From Confluentibacter lentus (GTDB lineage Bacteria > Bacteroidota > Bacteroidia > Flavobacteriales > Flavobacteriaceae): 64,000 nucleotides of DNA. The position numbers were made by a program, and so were the translations under genes. The stretch spans positions 112,107 to 176,106 of the forward strand of contig NZ_NIHE01000008.1 of NCBI RefSeq assembly GCF_002806995.1, written 5' to 3'. The notes beneath the pieces were generated by a model. The model saw only the letters and a program-made list of their open reading frames with translations. It was not told the DNA's origin and searched no databases. Shown one piece after another: positions 59,689-64,000 of the stretch. Position 1 is the first letter of the stretch. Each line of letters starts with the position of its first letter.

Positions 59689-61227
59689 ATGCTTAAAAAA
59701 GTTTTTGGAAGTGCCGTTTTTGGTGTGGAAGCCACTACGATTACTGTGGAAGTTAATGTAGATGCTGGTATTGGTTACCATTTGGTAGGTTTGCCCGATA
59801 ATGCCATTAAAGAAAGCAATTACCGAATTGCTGCCGCGCTTCAGAATAATGGCTATAAAATCCCCGGAAAAAAGATAACGATTAATATGGCTCCGGCCGA
59901 TTTACGCAAGGAAGGCTCGTCATACGATTTAACCTTAGCTATCGGTATTCTGGCAGCATCCAATCAAATTCAAGCTGAAAACTTAGAGAAATATTTAATA
60001 ATGGGCGAACTATCCCTTGACGGAAGTTTACAACCTATTAAAGGCTCGTTGCCCATTGCTATTAAAGCTCGGGAAGAGGGCTTTGAAGGCTTTATTTTAC
60101 CAAGTCAGAATGCCAAAGAAGCTGCAATAGTAAACGATTTAAAAGTGTTTGGTGTTGATAATATCAAGCAAGTCATACATTATTTTGATAAAGGCGAACC
60201 ACTGGAACAAACCATCATCAACACCCGTGAAGAGTTTGAAAAAAATCTGGATTTTCCTGAACACGATTTCTCGGATGTTAAGGGACAAGAAGGCATCAAG
60301 CGGTGTATGGAAATTGCAGCGGCGGGCGGACATAACATTATTTTAATAGGGCCACCCGGCGCAGGTAAAACCATGTTGGCAAAACGTTTGCCTTCCATTT
60401 TACCGCCGATGACCTTGCATGAAGCTTTAGAAACCACAAAAATACATTCTGTTGTTGGTCGGGTTCAAGCGCATACGGGACTCATGGCACAACGGCCGTT
60501 TCGGAGCCCACATCATACCATATCAGATGTAGCTTTAGTCGGCGGTGGCGCGTTTCCACAACCGGGTGAAATCTCCTTATCGCACAATGGTGTCTTGTTT
60601 TTAGATGAACTTCCCGAGTTTAAACGTGGCGTGTTGGAAGTCTTAAGGCAACCTTTGGAAGATAGGGAAGTTACCATTTCCAGAGCGAAATTTACGGTCA
60701 CTTATCCTAGTAGTTTTATGTTGGTGGCGAGCATGAACCCCAGTCCGGGTGGGTATTTTAACGACCCCAATGCGCCAGTAACCTCAAGTCCTGCCGAAAT
60801 GCAACGCTATTTAAGTAAGATTTCCGGGCCCTTATTGGATAGAATCGATATCCATATTGAAGTGACGCCCGTGCCTTTTGAAAAACTATCGGAAGACCGA
60901 AAAGGAGAAACTTCCGTGGATATTAGAAAGCGTGTTACCAAAGCTCGGGAAATACAAACGGCACGTTTTAAAGATAGTGATGCCGTGCATTACAACGCGC
61001 AGATGAATACCAAACAAATCCGTAAATATTGTATTTTAGATGAGGCTTCCAAGCAACTCCTAAAAACCGCCATGGAACGCTTGAATTTGTCCGCCAGAGC
61101 CTACGACCGTATTTTAAAAGTTTCTAGAACTATTGCCGATTTAGAAGGTGTGGAAGAAGTGAATGGTTCTCATATAAGTGAAGCCATTCAATATAGAAGT
61201 TTGGATAGGGAAGGTTGGTTGGGGTAA
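59689..61227 (+). CDS. YifB/ComM family magnesium-chelatase-like AAA ATPase
   Basis: Hexameric helicase-type ATPase of the ComM/YifB family, linked in other bacteria to branch migration during natural transformation. An N-terminal Lon-protease-like fold (about 1-170) is followed by the AAA core, with Walker A LIGPPGAGKTMLAKRL (near 219), the RSPHHTISDVALVGGG segment (near 269) and Walker B GVLFLDELPEF (near 302). A C-terminal Mg_chelatase_C region covers about 400-505. At 512 residues it is complete. Its end overlaps no downstream start once the next gene is begun at 61248. Confidence 0.96.
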   Translation: MLKKVFGSAVFGVEATTITVEVNVDAGIGYHLVGLPDNAIKESNYRIAAALQNNGYKIPGKKITINMAPADLRKEGSSYDLTLAIGILAASNQIQAENLEKYLIMGELSLDGSLQPIKGSLPIAIKAREEGFEGFILPSQNAKEAAIVNDLKVFGVDNIKQVIHYFDKGEPLEQTIINTREEFEKNLDFPEHDFSDVKGQEGIKRCMEIAAAGGHNIILIGPPGAGKTMLAKRLPSILPPMTLHEALETTKIHSVVGRVQAHTGLMAQRPFRSPHHTISDVALVGGGAFPQPGEISLSHNGVLFLDELPEFKRGVLEVLRQPLEDREVTISRAKFTVTYPSSFMLVASMNPSPGGYFNDPNAPVTSSPAEMQRYLSKISGPLLDRIDIHIEVTPVPFEKLSEDRKGETSVDIRKRVTKAREIQTARFKDSDAVHYNAQMNTKQIRKYCILDEASKQLLKTAMERLNLSARAYDRILKVSRTIADLEGVEEVNGSHISEAIQYRSLDREGWLG

Positions 61228-61247
61228 TAAATTCAAATAAAAAACTT

Positions 61248-61808
61248 ATGAGGAAAATTTTATTCGTTTTCATTTTAATATTAACAGCCAGTTGTACTGA
61301 AATAAAAAGTACTGAATCTGAGCAAATAGCGGCATACTACAAAGGCTTTAAAAATTCCGATTATAGTCAAATAAAAAAGACATTATCTGATAGTCTCACC
61401 ATTGTTGAGGGTGATTATATAATGGGCTTCACACCTGAAAGTTTTAATAAACAATTTAAATGGGATTCTGTTTTTAAACCAGTCTATAAATTGGTTAGTA
61501 TAGTAAATGAAAATGAGTATGTTGTTGCTACAGTCTCTGTGAATTCTTTAAGGTATGAATTTTTAAAGAACAATCCTTTGACTTGTAAACATGCGTTCTA
61601 TTTTAAATCAGGAAAAATAAATAAAATCAAGACTTTAGATTGTATTGATACAAATTGGGAAATATGGCAAAAAGAAAGGGACTCCCTGGTTAAGTGGGTG
61701 AAATTGAATCATCCTGAACTGGATGGATTTATTCATGATTTGAGTATGCAAGGTGCTATAGATTACTTAAAAGCTATTGAATTGTATGAAAATAATAAAG
61801 ACATTTAA
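61248..61808 (+). CDS. Small lipoprotein, NTF2-like fold possible
   Basis: Predicted lipoprotein of about 186 residues; the start MRKILFVF gives a signal ending at LTASC, whereas the longer frame from 61215 spoils it. The mature part, EQIAAYYKGFKNSDYSQIKKTLSDSLTIVEGDY with later strand-like segments, has the helix-then-sheet look of NTF2/SnoaL-type domains, but I cannot assign a family with confidence. It abuts the degenerate serine-hydrolase-like gene (stop and start adjacent), so they are probably co-expressed. Confidence 0.7.
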   Translation: MRKILFVFILILTASCTEIKSTESEQIAAYYKGFKNSDYSQIKKTLSDSLTIVEGDYIMGFTPESFNKQFKWDSVFKPVYKLVSIVNENEYVVATVSVNSLRYEFLKNNPLTCKHAFYFKSGKINKIKTLDCIDTNWEIWQKERDSLVKWVKLNHPELDGFIHDLSMQGAIDYLKAIELYENNKDI

Positions 61809-63056
61809 ATGAAAAACAAACTATTTTACTTTTGCATCTTAATCTTTAGCCTCATATCCTGTAAAAAGGATAAGGAGTCAAAAAGTGAGCATCTAAAAGA
61901 ATCGCGTATTGAAAATGTACATATTCTTGCAAATCGCTATCTTGAATTAAATCGATTTAGCGGAGTGATTTTAGTGAGCAGAAATAACAATATTATTTAC
62001 AATGAAAGTTTTGGTTTCGCTGATTATGAAAGCAAAAAACCTTTTTCGGACAAAAGCATTTTTAAAATCGGTAGAATTTCTGAACTGATTACTGAAAATA
62101 TGGTGCAGGAAATGGCAAATAAAGGTGATTTTCAATTATCAGATAGCATTTCCAATTATATTCCAGAAATTAAAACTGATTTTACAATAAATGATTTACT
62201 AAGTCATAACACCCATTTACCAAGTATTCAGCAAATTCAGCAGCAAAACCCAGAACTAAAATATGCAACCATTGCCTATGTTAATTTAGGTTTAAAATCT
62301 TCAGAGACATCAGAAAGCAGTGATTTAGATTATAATATTTTGGGATTGCTTATTGAAAGAATAAGTGGAACAAGTTTTCAAAAAAGCATTCAAAATTATG
62401 CTGCAAATTTGGGATTAGAAAACACTTATTTTCAAAAACAAGACACATCTCTTGCTGTGGGTTATCTTTATAATAATTATCGCGGGAATGGTGATGAATT
62501 ATATAAATCACCAAGTGCTGATTTGGATATGACATTTAGCAGTAATGGTATTAAATCCAATGCTAAAGATTTGCTAAAGATTATAAATCAAAATAAAGAA
62601 TTAGACATTTATGGTTATTTAGAAAATGATGGGTTTAGTTATTCGTTAGTAAATGATCCCAAAACTCAAGAAACAATTATTATTTTAAGCAACCGCAGAC
62701 ACCCGGTTGCAAAGGAAATATCAACTGCTATAAGCCAAATTCTTCAAGGCAAAGAATTCAAGCTTCCTTTGTTGAGAAAACCTTTTGATAATGATAAAAA
62801 GTTACTAAAAGAATATTCCGGCACTTATGCATTAAATCAGAATATGAATTTTAATGTACTGAATGAAAATGACAGCTTGTTCGTCATATTGGGACCAAAT
62901 AAAGTCCATTTAATCCCGCAGTCTGATAACCAGTTTTATATGGAACAAACGGATGCTTCTATGCGATTTTTAAGGGATTCAAACAATTTAGTTAAGGAAG
63001 TTGTTTTATTAAATGGTTTTTTGGATGGAGATAAAGCTTATCGTTTAGAAAAATGA
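61809..63056 (+). CDS. Serine-hydrolase-like lipoprotein lacking catalytic residues
   Basis: Lipoprotein of 415 residues (signal ending LISC, residues 15-18) with the overall beta-lactamase/DD-peptidase fold. At the usual FRIGSVTK position the sequence is F85-KIGRISE-92: Arg89 replaces the nucleophile Ser and Glu92 replaces the catalytic Lys. At the YSN position it has S170-S-D172. Both active-site motifs are therefore lost although flanking fold residues (LLSHNTHLPS, ILGLLIERISG) are kept. The C-terminal 90 residues form a small beta domain. A binding or scaffolding role is more likely than catalysis. Confidence 0.85.
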   Translation: MKNKLFYFCILIFSLISCKKDKESKSEHLKESRIENVHILANRYLELNRFSGVILVSRNNNIIYNESFGFADYESKKPFSDKSIFKIGRISELITENMVQEMANKGDFQLSDSISNYIPEIKTDFTINDLLSHNTHLPSIQQIQQQNPELKYATIAYVNLGLKSSETSESSDLDYNILGLLIERISGTSFQKSIQNYAANLGLENTYFQKQDTSLAVGYLYNNYRGNGDELYKSPSADLDMTFSSNGIKSNAKDLLKIINQNKELDIYGYLENDGFSYSLVNDPKTQETIIILSNRRHPVAKEISTAISQILQGKEFKLPLLRKPFDNDKKLLKEYSGTYALNQNMNFNVLNENDSLFVILGPNKVHLIPQSDNQFYMEQTDASMRFLRDSNNLVKEVVLLNGFLDGDKAYRLEK

Positions 63057-63150
63057 AACTGATTATATCTTGCACACTCGTTGCAAACGATCGCTAGCTG
63101 GGGAGCAAAATGCTAAATATTTTTTTAAATAAATTATTAATACTATTGAT

Positions 63151-63801
63151 ATGAAAGAAAAGTCAGAATTTTTAAATATGGTAAAAGACCTATTTCCAGT
63201 TTTTTATTTGGTTTTATTATGTTTAGGATTTTTTAGCCATAATATATTTTACAAAAAATTCGAAATTGAAATTATGGATTATTTAACCATTCAAGAAGTT
63301 TTGTTTTCATTTATTCCAATAGGACTAATACTTATTATAATAGCACTTTTTGCATCTATTCTTTTTATTTCTAAAGAAATTTTTAATGTATATGATAGTG
63401 AGGCTAATTATAAAGGAAAAGTCATTTCTAATGAAAGAATTAGATATAATAAGATAACTAAATTTTTAAAAGGAATCAAAACTGTTTTTTCTAAATTAAA
63501 TAAGTTGTATTTGTCTTTTGTTCCAATGATTATGTTGGCTTATTTTATTTTGACTTACGAAAGGTGGGATAAATATTTTGTTTATGAACTTTTTGTTTGG
63601 CCTGTTATGTTAATGGTTATTCTATTTTTTAATTTATTTTTAAAATATTCTATAACAGGTTTTAATTTTTATATTAATGTAGTAGTAATAACTTTACTGA
63701 TGGTTTTTCTTTTAATGTTTAAGAAAGTAAAAATTGCGGATAGGATTTTAATGGTAAACCTGTTTATAATATTGAGTTTGTGGTGGGGGATAGTCCAATA
63801 A
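63151..63801 (+). CDS. Uncharacterised integral membrane protein, 216 aa
   Basis: I do not recognise this protein. Five or six hydrophobic helices are visible (about 14-34, 46-72, 118-136, 144-168, 172-192 and 196-213), with a basic cytoplasmic-looking loop from 75 to 115. Base composition is very AT-rich compared with the YifB gene nearby. It lies alone after a 94-bp gap in which I see no clear feature, and its stop codon lies inside a strong terminator hairpin. The low GC and the possible transposase downstream suggest an accessory segment. Confidence 0.6.
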   Translation: MKEKSEFLNMVKDLFPVFYLVLLCLGFFSHNIFYKKFEIEIMDYLTIQEVLFSFIPIGLILIIIALFASILFISKEIFNVYDSEANYKGKVISNERIRYNKITKFLKGIKTVFSKLNKLYLSFVPMIMLAYFILTYERWDKYFVYELFVWPVMLMVILFFNLFLKYSITGFNFYINVVVITLLMVFLLMFKKVKIADRILMVNLFIILSLWWGIVQ

Positions 63802-63831
63802 AAACAAATGAAAAACTTGTTTTTATTGGAC
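63793..63831. terminator. Terminator hairpin overlapping the stop codon of the membrane protein gene
   Basis: GTCCAATAAAAACAA and TTGTTTTTATTGGAC form perfect 15-base arms around a 9-base loop. The TAA stop is inside the left arm. There is no long T-run after the stem, but T5 lies within it. Confidence 0.7.
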
Positions 63832-63945
63832 AATCTACAAATTATATTTTTCTAAGGAATCTCGAAAATGATAATAATATTACGCACCTATCCCTATAAT
63901 GGAATAGAAGTTGAGTAAAAGTATAATAAAATCAATAGATAAGCA

Positions 63946-64000
63946 ATGACAATAATAGAAGTACAAAAAAAATACAGCACACAGGCGAAATGCTTGAAAT
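63946..64000 (+). CDS. Possible IS1595-type transposase, first codons only (partial)
   Basis: An ATG opens a frame MTIIEVQKKYSTQAKCLK that runs to the window edge. It resembles the N terminus of IS1595-family zinc-ribbon transposases, where a similar stretch precedes the LRW...CP motif. Only 18 residues are available, so this is tentative. The 114 bp between the terminator and this ATG hold nothing else I can name; no terminal inverted repeat could be confirmed. Confidence 0.4.
   Translation, partial: MTIIEVQKKYSTQAKCLK

Noticed and set aside
63057..63150. attC-like site (CGTTGCAAACGATCG)
   Set aside because: A short palindrome only; no paired R and L boxes, and no integron features nearby.

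Overview
The window looks like a piece of a Flavobacteriaceae (Bacteroidota) chromosome. It is AT-rich, translation starts rarely have Shine-Dalgarno sequences, and the promoters I can see carry the Bacteroidota -7 element TAnnTTTG. Lipoproteins, YheT, the 1170-residue fused nitrate reductase and the DUF4202 protein fit the same group. No rRNA, tRNA or CRISPR array was seen. All identifications rest on motif and family recognition, without database searches.

Layout. 1-2983: the end of an RND efflux operon (cut by the window edge) and its TolC-like outer membrane factor. 3100-5600: a Fic protein wrapped in palindromic repeats, then an orphan AT-rich gene. 5600-12900: housekeeping genes (aldose epimerase-like, pabB, a sigma-region-4-like protein, tilS, adenine deaminase, YheT hydrolase) with dispersed repeats, one of them inside pabB. 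13000-19700: a molybdenum hydroxylase cluster (iorA, iorB, xdhC, mocA, a YdeP-type molybdopterin oxidoreductase). 19800-24100: two glycosyltransferases around an MsbA-like ABC exporter. 24200-37130: nitrate/nitrite assimilation (nirB, nirD, DUF4202, a NarX/NarL-type pair, narK, a fused nitrate reductase, and a nitrite-reductase-like rubredoxin protein). 37260-40190, minus strand: quinol NO reductase, cupin and ferredoxin. 40385-47392, minus strand: a molybdenum cofactor operon from moeA to moaA, with a ModE-type regulator and a TauE-type permease. 47522-58030: an FNR-type regulator, a globin, a cytochrome/flavoprotein electron-transfer operon, the NrtABCD nitrate transporter and a porin. 58240-64000: two serine-hydrolase-like lipoproteins (one apparently catalytically dead), the YifB ATPase, small unknowns, and possibly the first codons of an IS1595-type transposase.

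How it fits together. Nitrate crosses the outer membrane (porin), then the inner membrane (NrtABCD or NarK). It is reduced by the fused NAD(P)H nitrate reductase and by NirBD to ammonium. The molybdenum operon supplies cofactor. NO made as a by-product would be handled by qNOR and by a globin with an NO-dioxygenase-like pocket. Five promoters in this region (nirB, narK, the FNR-type gene itself, globin, nrtA) share a 5-4-5 palindrome, AAGTA-N4-TAC(T/G)T, that I propose is read by the window's own four-cysteine FNR homologue.

The most novel-looking system is at 48502-52122: globin, monoheme DUF3365 lipoprotein, a minimal membrane protein with two HX13H helices (NOX/ferric reductase signature), a detached FAD/NAD/2Fe-2S reductase, and a membrane-anchored pentaheme cytochrome. 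It reads like a split NOX-type conduit from NAD(P)H to periplasmic hemes.
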